Assembly (NCBI GenBank): GCA_035495855.1
Contig: DATJFD010000005.1
Location: forward strand, 1-30,331
Direction: 5' to 3'
From: JAHFIW01 sp035495855
Lineage (GTDB): Bacteria > Patescibacteriota > Patescibacteriia > SG8-24
DNA: 30,331 bases
The notes below the pieces were generated by a model. It worked only from the letters and a program-made list of their open reading frames with translations. It did not search any database and had not been told where the DNA came from. Below are positions 14,317 to 20,818 of this stretch, piece after piece. Each line of letters starts with the position of its first letter. The stretch's first letter is position 1. The translations under genes were made by a program, and so were the position numbers.

Positions 14317-14721
14317 TCAGGGCTTCGGCTTGGCGAAAGAGATCGACGCGATGGCCTTGGCGCGGCCGCCTTCGTCCGCGACGCGGACGGCGACGAAGAT
14401 CGACGAGCGCGTCTGCTCCGTGACCTCGGCCGTCGCCGTGACGGTCTCGCCCACGCCGACCGGGCGCAGGAGATCTATGGCGATGTGCTTCGCCGGCGTG
14501 TGCCCGGCGGGGATGAGCCCCATGGCGGCGTAGACGCCGGCGTAGTCCGCGAGCATCGTCGTGACGCCGCCCTGGGCGGCGCCGCCGACGATGGCGTGTT
14601 CGGGCCTGACGAGCAGCGCGATCCGCGCGTTCCCCGGGCTCAAGGCGACAAGCTCGAGGCCGAAGAAGGCCGCGAGCGGTTCCTGCGCGAAACGCTGCGA
14701 AAGTTCGGCGATCCTGTCCAT
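14317..14721 (-). CDS. Hotdog-fold thioesterase (PaaI-like)
   Basis: A 134-residue cytoplasmic enzyme. Residues about 44-66 (HAIVGGAAQGGVTTMLADYAG) match the PaaI/4HBT signature in which a His/Asn-Gly-Gly loop precedes the hotdog helix and an acidic residue (the Asp of LAD) acts in catalysis. The typical HGG is AQGG here, so the active-site detail departs from the family norm. It likely hydrolyses an acyl-CoA or acyl-carrier thioester. The start has an excellent AAGGAGG site. It lies between the M23 peptidase gene and the zincin; a strong terminator follows. Confidence 0.85.
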   Translation of the reverse strand: MDRIAELSQRFAQEPLAAFFGLELVALSPGNARIALLVRPEHAIVGGAAQGGVTTMLADYAGVYAAMGLIPAGHTPAKHIAIDLLRPVGVGETVTATAEVTEQTRSSIFVAVRVADEGGRAKAIASISFAKPKP

Positions 14722-14781
14722 GTGACGCCTCCTTGGGAAAGGACGCGCCAACCTTAGCGCCGCCCCGCGCCCGGTCAAGCG

Positions 14782-15795
14782 TCACTGCGCCGTCTTGATG
14801 TCCTCGCCGATCTTGTAATTGATGAAGAAAGCGTCGGAGACGTCCTCGACCTTCTTGGCCCAGTCCGCGCCGTAGAGCGACGCGGCGATGTCCGGCGACG
14901 CGATCCAGCGGAGCGTGCCGCCGTGGTCGACCGCGTAGACCCGCGGGTCGCTGAGGATCTTGATCATCTTGGCGCCGGGACGGTAGGTCACGTTGCCGCC
15001 GAGCGGGATGTTGCCGAGCGCTTCCGGCGTGATGGTGGTGACCCCGGTGAAGTCCGCGTACCAGGTGTAATAGGTCTTGTCGTTCGGGAAGACGTAACGC
15101 TTGCCGTCCGCGCCGCAGTAATAGACCGACTTCGAGCCGGTGGCCTTGATGCGCGACCCTGAGACGCACGGCGGCGAGCCGCCGGCGGCCTGCAGTCCCT
15201 TGTCCGTGTTGATGTTCGGGCTGGCCGCGAGCGCGTCGGCCGGCACGTACGCGCCCTTCGAAAGCGCCGCGAGCAGGCTCTGGTACGGATCGATGGGCGT
15301 GTCGTCCGGCCGGCGGATCTCGAAGTGCAGGTGCGGGCCGGCGCTCTCCGCGTTGCCGCTGTCCCCCATCCAGCCGATGAGCTGCCCGCGTTTCACGAGC
15401 GCGTTCTCGTAGATGCCCGGCGCGTACGCGTACACCGTGCCGCCCATGCCGTCGTCGGTGCCCGGCGTGTCGTTGTTGATGTGCAGATAGTCGTAGGTGT
15501 AGCCGTCGCGGTCCTGGATGTAGACGGCGTAGCCCCACGACGCCTCGGGGATGACGATGTAGCGGACGTAGCCGTCGACCGCGGAGAGGAGCGGCATCAT
15601 CTTCGCGCCCATGAGATCGTTGCCCTCGTGAAGATGCCCGGCGCGCGGTTCGCCGAAATCGTCCCGGAAGGTGACCTTGCCCTGGACCGGGAAGACGATA
15701 TCGCGAACTTCCCACTCGGCCGCGCCCGCGGGGAACGCGGGAGCGAGCAGGGACGCGATGGCCGCGGCGGCGATGAGGTACCGTCGTGCGTTCAT
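14782..15795 (-). CDS. Secreted M23 peptidase with C-terminal YFPNDKTYYTW domain
   Basis: A 337-residue protein. Signal peptide residues 1-25 (ends PAGA). The M23 (LytM-like) zinc domain spans about 30-175, with HxxxD in HLHEGNDL (H56, D60) and HxH in PHLHFEI (H155, H157). These match lysostaphin-type Gly-endopeptidases or their regulators that act on wall peptides. Residues about 219-333 repeat the YVFPNDKTYYTWY domain of the cupredoxin protein. A linker with PSPPC joins them. The start at 15795 is chosen because an extended -10 places the transcription start on this ATG; an in-frame ATG at 15801 would be upstream of it. Confidence 0.88.
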   Translation of the reverse strand: MNARRYLIAAAAIASLLAPAFPAGAAEWEVRDIVFPVQGKVTFRDDFGEPRAGHLHEGNDLMGAKMMPLLSAVDGYVRYIVIPEASWGYAVYIQDRDGYTYDYLHINNDTPGTDDGMGGTVYAYAPGIYENALVKRGQLIGWMGDSGNAESAGPHLHFEIRRPDDTPIDPYQSLLAALSKGAYVPADALAASPNINTDKGLQAAGGSPPCVSGSRIKATGSKSVYYCGADGKRYVFPNDKTYYTWYADFTGVTTITPEALGNIPLGGNVTYRPGAKMIKILSDPRVYAVDHGGTLRWIASPDIAASLYGADWAKKVEDVSDAFFINYKIGEDIKTAQ

Positions 15796-15801
15796 GTGCA
15801 T

Positions 15802-15810
15802 ATTCTATCA
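15802..15810 (-). promoter_or_regulatory. Extended -10 TGATAGAAT, leaderless start
   Basis: The hexamer TAGAAT ends at 15802, exactly 7 bases from the ATG at 15795. The -35 region lies within the upstream terminator. Confidence 0.65.
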
Positions 15811-15838
15811 AAAAAGCGCCCGCTTTCACAGGGGCGCT
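15811..15838 (-). terminator. Terminator of the FAM173-like gene
   Basis: Minus strand AGCGCCCC-loop-GGGCGCT, then a T-run. It starts at the stop codon of the gene at 15838. Confidence 0.8.
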
Positions 15839-16386
15839 CAGCCTTCCTTCTTATACAGATAGATGCCGTCGCGCTCGGCGAGCGGCGTCCATCCCGGCAG
15901 CGCGTAACGCTCGCAGATGATGCGCGCGCCGGGCCTGAGCTCGGCCGCGAACTTGCCTCCGAGCCGCTCCATCATCGTGCTGAAACCGAAGACCATGACG
16001 ACGTCGGCGCGCGAGAGATCGGCCTTCCAGAAGTTCCCCCAACGCACGCGGACGGACCTGCCCACGCCCTGCCGCAGCGCGGTGAGGCGCGACCAGAGCA
16101 CGAGAGGAAGATTGAGCTCGTAGCCGACCGCGCGGCAGCCCGTCTTCGCGGCGGCGATGAGCAGGCGGCCGTCGCCCGAGCCGAGATCGATCACGGTCTC
16201 TCCTTGCGAGGCGCCGAGCAGGCTCAGCATAGCGGCCGCGGCGGACGCCTTCGTCGGCACGTACGGCGGCCCTTCGGCGTACCCCGGCACCGCGAAAAGA
16301 TAGGTCAGCCAGACGATATAGCCGACGGCGGCCAGCGCGAGGAGCGCTTGGATGACGGTCAGGATGTCCGCTATGAGGAAGCGCAT
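15838..16386 (-). CDS. Membrane-anchored FAM173/ATPSCKMT-like methyltransferase
   Basis: A 182-residue protein. The N-terminal helix (about 8-32) anchors it in the membrane. PPYVPT (40-45) precedes motif I VIDLGSGDGRLLIAAA (65-80), then AVGYELNLPLVLWSR (86-100), GNFWKADLS and LRPGARIICERYALPGWTP. This order and the short length match the FAM173 family, known in eukaryotes as ATP synthase c-subunit and ANT lysine methyltransferases. The bacterial target is unknown; a membrane protein lysine is a reasonable inference. An in-frame ATG at 16407 overlaps the -10 box, so the start at 16386 is used. Confidence 0.8.
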   Translation of the reverse strand: MRFLIADILTVIQALLALAAVGYIVWLTYLFAVPGYAEGPPYVPTKASAAAAMLSLLGASQGETVIDLGSGDGRLLIAAAKTGCRAVGYELNLPLVLWSRLTALRQGVGRSVRVRWGNFWKADLSRADVVMVFGFSTMMERLGGKFAAELRPGARIICERYALPGWTPLAERDGIYLYKKEG

Positions 16387-16397
16387 GCGCTGCCATG

Positions 16398-16406
16398 AGA
16401 ATACCA
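16398..16406 (-). promoter_or_regulatory. Extended -10 TGGTATTCT
   Basis: The hexamer TATTCT ends 12 bases before the ATG at 16386. The expected leader is about 5 bases without a ribosome site. Confidence 0.5.
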
Positions 16407-16448
16407 TCTTTTTCCGCTTCGCAAGTCGTCCGGTGCGGGGCTTGGGGA

Positions 16449-16477
16449 TTGACTTTCAGGCGTCTTTATGGCATTCT
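16449..16477 (+). promoter_or_regulatory. Promoter of the S53 peptidase gene
   Basis: -35 TTGACT (16449-16454), 17 bases, then an extended TGG-CATTCT -10 (16472-16477). The ribosome site AAAGGAGC lies 6 bases before the ATG. Confidence 0.65.
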
Positions 16478-16525
16478 CCGTGCGCCCGATGGGGGCATTC
16501 GAACCTTCCAACAAAGGAGCAAGAC

Positions 16526-17686
16526 ATGAAGAGCAAAGCCCTGGCCCGCGCGTTCCTGGCATCGTCCATCGCCCTCGCCGCCGCCTCGTGCGGTCCGCCG
16601 CAGGACGACGAGTCCGCCGTCGGCACCGCCGAGCAGTCGCTTTCGTCCGATCCACGGCTCGACGAGCTGCAGGCGCACCCGCCGCACCGCGTGCACGGGA
16701 ACGCCACCGCCGCGCCGACCGGGCTTTCGCCCGCCGGCATCCGCGCGGTCTACGGCCTGCCGTCTTCGGGCGGCACGGGGACGATCGCCATCATCGACGC
16801 TTACGACGCGCCGACCATCGAGAGCGACCTCGCCGTCTTCTCGAGCCAGTACGGCCTGCCCGTCTGCACGACGGCCAACGGCTGCTTCGAGAAGCACAGG
16901 ATGGGGCCTCGCATCTCGTCGGATTCCGGATGGGCCCTTGAGACGTCGCTCGACGTCGAGTGGGCTCACGCCATCGCGCCGGACGCCAGGATCCTCCTGG
17001 TGGAGGCGCGGTCGAACAGCCTCACCAACCTCCTGGCGGCCGTCGACTACGCGCGAAGCCGCGCGGACGTCGTCGCCATCTCCATGAGCTGGGGCAGCAG
17101 CGAGTTCTCGAGCGAGGCCTCGTACGACGCCTACTTCACCAGCGCGTACGGCGCGGCGTTCTTCGCCTCGTCCGGCGACAACGGGACCGGCGCGAGCTGG
17201 CCCGCGGCCTCGCCGAACGTCGTGGCCGTCGGCGGCACTTCGCTCGCCTTCAACCCCGACGGGTCGCTCGCCTCCGAGACCGCCTGGAGCGGCTCCGGCG
17301 GCGGCATCAGCGCCTACCAGCCCCTGCCCTCGTGGCAGGCCGCGCTCGGCCTGGCCTACGCCGGCCGCGCCATCCCCGACGTCTCGTACGACGCCGATCC
17401 CGCTTCCGGGTTCTCGGTGTACGACAGCACGCGCTACCAGGGCCAGAAAGGCTGGTTCCGGGTCGGCGGCACGAGCGCGGGCGCGCCGCAATGGGCGGCG
17501 ATCCAGGCGCTCGGGCTCACCTGCTCGAACGCGCACTTCTACCAGGACGCGGCGGGACCGTCGGCATCGACGTATTTCCGCGATGTCACGTCCGGGACCA
17601 ACGGCGCGTGCGGCGCGAACTGCACCGCCGGCGCGGGGTACGACCTCGTCACCGGCGTCGGCAGCCCGCTGACCACCGGGTTCTGA
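16526..17686 (+). CDS. Sedolisin-type (S53) serine-carboxyl peptidase, lipoprotein-like
   Basis: A 386-residue protein. The signal peptide ends in a lipobox-like ALAAASC (Cys22). Catalytic Glu139 and Asp143 sit in ALETSLDVEWAHAIAPDA, and nucleophile Ser317 in GGTSAGAP. The C-terminal DVTSGTNG...AGYDLVTGVGSP (residues 353-381) is the calcium site of sedolisins. The usual 150-200 residue propeptide is replaced by about 45 residues, so activation must differ from secreted proteases such as TPP1 and sedolisin. It probably acts at the cell surface as a tethered scavenging protease. It is monocistronic, with its own promoter and terminator. Its style resembles Myxococcota proteins, and horizontal gain is possible. 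Confidence 0.88.
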   Translation: MKSKALARAFLASSIALAAASCGPPQDDESAVGTAEQSLSSDPRLDELQAHPPHRVHGNATAAPTGLSPAGIRAVYGLPSSGGTGTIAIIDAYDAPTIESDLAVFSSQYGLPVCTTANGCFEKHRMGPRISSDSGWALETSLDVEWAHAIAPDARILLVEARSNSLTNLLAAVDYARSRADVVAISMSWGSSEFSSEASYDAYFTSAYGAAFFASSGDNGTGASWPAASPNVVAVGGTSLAFNPDGSLASETAWSGSGGGISAYQPLPSWQAALGLAYAGRAIPDVSYDADPASGFSVYDSTRYQGQKGWFRVGGTSAGAPQWAAIQALGLTCSNAHFYQDAAGPSASTYFRDVTSGTNGACGANCTAGAGYDLVTGVGSPLTTGF

Positions 17687-17706
17687 TCCTCGATCCTTCC
17701 CATCGC

Positions 17707-17736
17707 AAAAGCCGGTCCGCTCGGACCGGCTTTTTT
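17707..17736. terminator. Bidirectional terminator
   Basis: AAGCCGGTCCG-CT-CGGACCGGCTT with A- and T-runs. It serves the S53 gene and the convergent DUF1761 gene. Confidence 0.9.
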
Positions 17737-17744
17737 CTTTCTCG

Positions 17745-18188
17745 CTATTTCCAAAGCGACAGGATGAGGCCCATGACGCAGAGCGACGCGAGGTAATGGC
17801 CGACGTTGATGAAGAACAATTTCCAGGGCTTGCCGTCCCACAGGACCACGCCCATGGACACGGGTACGATGAAGCCGAGCCAGTTCCAAAGCGCGCCCAT
17901 CAAACCCGCCGGGGCGCCGGTGACCTTGAGGTAGGCGCCCGCGAAGACGATCGCGTGCGCGAGCACGTAGGCCATCACGAGCGAGCCGAGGAACATGAGC
18001 CCGTAGCTCCGCATCATCTTCTTCTTGCCGGCCGGGTCCTTCTTCATCGCTTCCATCTTCTCGGGCGTGAAGCCCATGAGCTTGGCCCACGGCTTGCCGA
18101 AGAGCGGACCGTACCAGAGCGAGCCGACGACCATGGACGAAACGCCGCAGGCGAGGACCGCGAGGTAATTGATGGGGACGACCGGCAT
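17745..18188 (-). CDS. DUF1761 family membrane protein
   Basis: A 147-residue protein with four hydrophobic helices and a basic loop (KKDPAGKKKMMRSYG) after the first. INYLAV..., SLWYGPLFGKPWAKLMGFTPEKM and the length match DUF1761, a small integral membrane family of unknown function that is common in bacteria. No ribosome site is seen; a TAAACT -10-like box lies 12-17 bases upstream inside the repeat described at 18192-18301, so the leader may be very short. It is convergent with the S53 gene. Confidence 0.8.
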   Translation of the reverse strand: MPVVPINYLAVLACGVSSMVVGSLWYGPLFGKPWAKLMGFTPEKMEAMKKDPAGKKKMMRSYGLMFLGSLVMAYVLAHAIVFAGAYLKVTGAPAGLMGALWNWLGFIVPVSMGVVLWDGKPWKLFFINVGHYLASLCVMGLILSLWK

Positions 18189-18191
18189 ACG

Positions 18192-18301
18192 GGAGTCGAG
18201 AGTTTAGAGTGGAGAGTTTAGAGATGTTGTTGAGATTACCTTTCTTCGTTCATGGAAGCAATCGAAAAGGACCGCGCATGCGGCCCTTTCCACTCTCCAC
18301 T
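18192..18301. repeat. Repeat arms around a terminator (copy 2)
   Basis: Left side: GAGAGTTTAGAGTGGAGAGTTTAGAG (direct 15-16-bp repeats). Right arm: CCCTTTCCACTCTCCACT (18284-18301). AGTGGAGAG (18208-18216) complements CTCTCCACT (18293-18301). Between the arms lies the DoxX gene terminator. Copy 1 is at 185-314. Confidence 0.65.
18265..18289 (-). terminator. Terminator of the first DoxX gene
   Basis: AAAGG-CCGC pairs with GCGG-CCTTT around GCAT, with one mismatch. A T-run follows on the minus strand. It is nested in repeat copy 2. Confidence 0.75.
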
Positions 18302-18306
18302 CCCGA

Positions 18307-18747
18307 TCAGGGCATGGGTTGCGTCGACGGCGGGGGCAGCTGGGCCTTCTTCTTGAGGAACATGCCGAGCGAGTACCGGCCCGCGCCATGGAGCGCGATG
18401 GCGACCACGATGGCGAGCAGCGCCAGGTCCGGATCGGCCTTGGGCAGCTGCGCCTTCTTCACGGCGAAGAGCGCGACGCACATCACGAAACCAAGGAAGA
18501 TGCAGGCGATGCGGGGGAAGAGCCCGAGCGCCAGCGCGATGCCGCCGAGGAATTCGGAAAGCGCCGCGGCGTAAGCGAAGACCACCGGCAGCGGGAAACC
18601 GATGCCCGCGACCATCTTGGTGAAGTTCTCCATGCCGGGCTGGCCGCCGAACAGCTTGCCCCAGCCGTGCAGGACGAAGATGAGGCCCGCGGCGACCCGG
18701 AGCACGAGCAAGGCGATGTCCTGTTTCTTCGATTCCGATAATTGCAT
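18307..18747 (-). CDS. DoxX family membrane protein, copy 1
   Basis: A 146-residue protein with four transmembrane helices. LRVAAGLIFVLHGWGKLFGG (about 16-35) and the following ALSEFLGGIALALGL are the DoxX signature. Family members include quinone-linked redox proteins (thiosulfate:quinone oxidoreductase subunit) and an oxidative-stress complex partner of SodA; which role applies here is unknown. The start at 18747 gives MQLSESKK. A perfect inverted repeat ACTACG-ATA-CGTAGT (18749-18763) sits immediately upstream and may be an operator. A second DoxX gene is at 23812. Confidence 0.85.
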   Translation of the reverse strand: MQLSESKKQDIALLVLRVAAGLIFVLHGWGKLFGGQPGMENFTKMVAGIGFPLPVVFAYAAALSEFLGGIALALGLFPRIACIFLGFVMCVALFAVKKAQLPKADPDLALLAIVVAIALHGAGRYSLGMFLKKKAQLPPPSTQPMP

Positions 18748-18748
18748 A

Positions 18749-18763
18749 ACTACGATACGTAGT
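18749..18763. promoter_or_regulatory. Candidate operator ACTACG-ATA-CGTAGT
   Basis: A perfect 6-bp inverted repeat with a 3-base centre, two bases before the DoxX start codon. It would cover the -10 region or transcript start. A repressor such as an ArsR/MarR-type protein could bind, but no such link is shown. Confidence 0.45.
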
Positions 18764-18870
18764 GGATAAGTATCAACCACTGTACCGCAGCTTCGCCGGG
18801 CCGCCAAGCAGGGAGGGGTCGGGCTGAAATAGGGCCGCGACCTGCGGCATGCTTCGGTCGATCTGCCGTA

Positions 18871-18899
18871 TTGACGGACGCGGCTTTCATCATTATACT
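18871..18899 (+). promoter_or_regulatory. Promoter of the collagen-like gene operon
   Basis: -35 TTGACG (18871-18876), 17 bases, then -10 TATACT (18894-18899). The leader is about 65 bases with a GGAGG ribosome site at its end. Confidence 0.75.
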
Positions 18900-18970
18900 C
18901 TGCGCACTTATTCCCGGCCTGCGATCCTGTCGGTTCGGGGATTCGTTCATTGCACGCGGAGGAAAAAACA

Positions 18971-19780
18971 ATGAGAACAGTATCGATCTTCCTTGGCAGT
19001 CTGTGCCTCTTATGGGCGACGTCGGCGATCGCCCAAACGGCGCCCCCTGACCAGTGCACGCCCGAGAATGCGAAGATGTGGGAGGAGCTGCAGAAATGCA
19101 GGCCCAAGCCGAAGGCGGCGAAGCATCGCGCCGCGAAGCCGAGGCCCGCCGTGCCCGGCCCCGCCGGTCCTCAGGGACCGCAGGGCGAACGCGGCGCAGC
19201 CGGCGAACAAGGCCCCGCCGGTCCTCAGGGACCGCAGGGCGAACCCGGCAAGGCGGGTCCCCAGGGCCCCGCGGGCACGTGCCCGGCGGAGGCTCAGGAG
19301 AAGGACCCCTACGGCAGCCGTATCAACCTCGGGCTAGGCGTCATGGGCGCCGTCATCGGCGGAACCGCCCACGACTACGCCTGGGGCTGGGGCCCCGCGC
19401 TCCAGCTGCGCGCCGACATGGCGCCGCGGACGGAACTCGCGCTCGACGTCGGGCTCGCGCTCGGCGCGGACGGCGCCAACTGGTCGCCCGGCAAAGAACG
19501 GGCGATCATGGGCCACGTCGGGATCACGCGCTATCTGCGCGATACCCCGTGGCTCGGCTTCACCGGAGGCGCGTTCGTCCAGAGCATCGGGCTCACGCCC
19601 GGGCATGATCAAGGGCTCTACCTCGGGGTCACGCCCGGCGTGGTGTTCAAATGGGTCACGAAGTACGTGACCTGGCGGACGGAAGTGGCCGGCTTCGTCG
19701 GCACCGCGAGCTTCGGCAAGGACTGGAGCTTCGTCGGCGGCGCGACCGGTTCGACCTTCCTGATGTGGAACTGGCTGTGA
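18971..19780 (+). CDS. Collagen-like surface protein with a C-terminal beta-rich domain
   Basis: A 269-residue secreted protein. Signal peptide residues 1-21 (ends TSAIA). A Lys/Arg-rich linker (43-60) leads into 13 uninterrupted Gly-X-Y triplets (residues 63-102, with many GPQ, GPA and GEP). A 34-base DNA segment is repeated exactly 54 bases apart within it. Residues 118-269 alternate hydrophobic and polar (LGLGVMGAVIGG..., LQLRADMAPRTELALDVGLALG...) and end in MWNWL. They look like an eight-strand beta-barrel or opacity-like domain. That would be surprising in a cell without an outer membrane. It is first in an operon with the lipoprotein 24 bp downstream. Confidence 0.8.
   Translation: MRTVSIFLGSLCLLWATSAIAQTAPPDQCTPENAKMWEELQKCRPKPKAAKHRAAKPRPAVPGPAGPQGPQGERGAAGEQGPAGPQGPQGEPGKAGPQGPAGTCPAEAQEKDPYGSRINLGLGVMGAVIGGTAHDYAWGWGPALQLRADMAPRTELALDVGLALGADGANWSPGKERAIMGHVGITRYLRDTPWLGFTGGAFVQSIGLTPGHDQGLYLGVTPGVVFKWVTKYVTWRTEVAGFVGTASFGKDWSFVGGATGSTFLMWNWL
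19157..19244 (+). repeat. 34-bp direct repeat in the collagen coding region
   Basis: The two copies start at 19157 and 19211, 54 bases (18 codons) apart. They are identical over 34 bases and encode GPAGPQGPQGE. Slippage or recombination between them would change the collagen length in frame. Confidence 0.9.
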
Positions 19781-19804
19781 ACGGAAGATGACAAGGAGGA
19801 GACG

Positions 19805-20557
19805 ATGAGATACGCACGAGGATTGCTCTGCATAGGAGCGTTGTGGCTCGCGGGCTGCGCGAGCTACGGGACCGCATCGGACGACGGCTGCCACGGCAAC
19901 GCCGACTGTCCGAGCGGCCAGGTCTGCTCGAACGGCACCTGCACGACGCCCCCGGGCGGAGGCGGATGCGAGAACGACAGCGAGTGCCCCGCGGGCTGGC
20001 TGTGCGAGGATCACCTCTGCCAGCCGCCTCCGGGCGGCGGCAACGACGGCGGTGTGGGCGGCGGTTCCGATGGAGGGACCGGCGGCGGCAACGACGGCGG
20101 TGTGGGCGGCTCGGACGGCGGTACCGGCGGTGGCTCTGACGGAGGCATCGGCGGCGGTTCCGACGGCGGCACGGGCGGAGGTTCTGACGGCGGTGTCGGC
20201 GGCGGTTCCGATGGAGGGACCGGCGGCGGCTCTGACGGAGGCACCGGTGGCGGTTCCGACGGCGGCACCGGCTGCACGTACGACCGCGACTGCCCCGAGC
20301 ATCAGGTCTGCGAAGACCACGTCTGCCAGCCCGAGTGCGGCGGCGGCCATGGCGGTCACGACGGCGGCGGAGGCGGAGGCCCCGGCGACGGCGGCAGCGC
20401 CTGCTACGACCCGGCGTTCACCTGCAAGACCGGCAAGGTCCAGGTCTGCCACATCCCGCCCGGCAACCCCGGCAATCGCCACGACATCTGCGTCGGCGCA
20501 CCCTCGGTGCCCGCGCACCTGGCGCACGGCGACAACCTCGGCTGCTGCACGCAGTAG
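19805..20557 (+). CDS. Cys-rich, DGG-repeat surface lipoprotein
   Basis: A 250-residue predicted lipoprotein (lipobox LWLAGC, Cys18). Three small Cys modules of the form CxxDxxCPxxxxCxxxxC occur at about 29-46, 55-72 and 157-175. Between the second and third lies a Gly/Asp/Ser tandem stretch (about 76-155) built from (G)GGSDGGT-type 8-residue units. The C-terminal 45 residues contain VQVCHIPPGNPGNRHDICVG and AHLAHGDNLG, a motif often found in surface proteins of diverse bacteria. It likely projects from the cell surface with the Gly-rich segment as a flexible stalk. It is second in the operon, with its own GGAGGAG site. Confidence 0.8.
   Translation: MRYARGLLCIGALWLAGCASYGTASDDGCHGNADCPSGQVCSNGTCTTPPGGGGCENDSECPAGWLCEDHLCQPPPGGGNDGGVGGGSDGGTGGGNDGGVGGSDGGTGGGSDGGIGGGSDGGTGGGSDGGVGGGSDGGTGGGSDGGTGGGSDGGTGCTYDRDCPEHQVCEDHVCQPECGGGHGGHDGGGGGGPGDGGSACYDPAFTCKTGKVQVCHIPPGNPGNRHDICVGAPSVPAHLAHGDNLGCCTQ
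20030..20275 (+). repeat. GGSDGGT-type tandem coding repeats
   Basis: About ten 24-base units (GGCGGCGGTTCCGACGGCGG type) with third-base variation, encoding the lipoprotein stalk. The synonymous differences show old repeats kept in frame, but some blocks match each other closely. Confidence 0.85.
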
Positions 20558-20572
20558 CGCATGTACCACGCG

Positions 20573-20599
20573 ACCCCGGATCACTGGTCCGGGGTTTTT
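20573..20599 (+). terminator. Terminator of the lipoprotein gene
   Basis: ACCCCGGA and TCCGGGGT form an 8-bp stem with a short loop, followed by a T-run. Confidence 0.88.
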
Positions 20600-20624
20600 C
20601 TTTTGCGGCCTCCTTAGTAAGACG

Positions 20625-20746
20625 GGACGCCATATTTCGGCGCGCTGCATCGGCCCGGGTGCGGTCCGGTCCTCAGCGTACTCGAGTACGCCTCCGGTCC
20701 GGACCCTGCACCGCGGGCCGCGCATCGCATCCGAGATCTGGCGTCC
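20625..20746. repeat. 122-bp imperfect palindrome
   Basis: Outer arms GGACGCCATATTTCGG (20625-20640) and CCGAGATCTGGCGTCC (20731-20746) pair at 14 of 16 bases. The middle arms (CCCGGGTGCGGTCCGG / CCGGACCCTGCACCGCGGG) also pair with small gaps. The centre GCGTACTCGAGTACGC (20676-20691) is a perfect palindrome. The element lies between two convergent units, just past their terminators. It resembles REP/BIME or MITE elements but encodes nothing. Confidence 0.8.
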
Positions 20747-20780
20747 TCACGTGCCGAGCGGTTACCTTTCTGCGCATACG

Positions 20781-20808
20781 AAAAAAGCCCTCTTGCGGAG
20801 GGCTTTTT
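20781..20808. terminator. Terminator of the GT2 gene
   Basis: AAGCCCTC-TTGC-GGAGGGCTT with flanking A and T runs. It is placed to end the minus-strand glycosyltransferase gene at 20819. Confidence 0.88.
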
Positions 20809-20818
20809 CCGTTCTGAT

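Noticed and set aside
20011..20277. Minus-strand Pro/Glu/Ser repeat open frame
   Set aside because: It is only the complement of the Gly-rich lipoprotein repeat and has no ribosome site or promoter.
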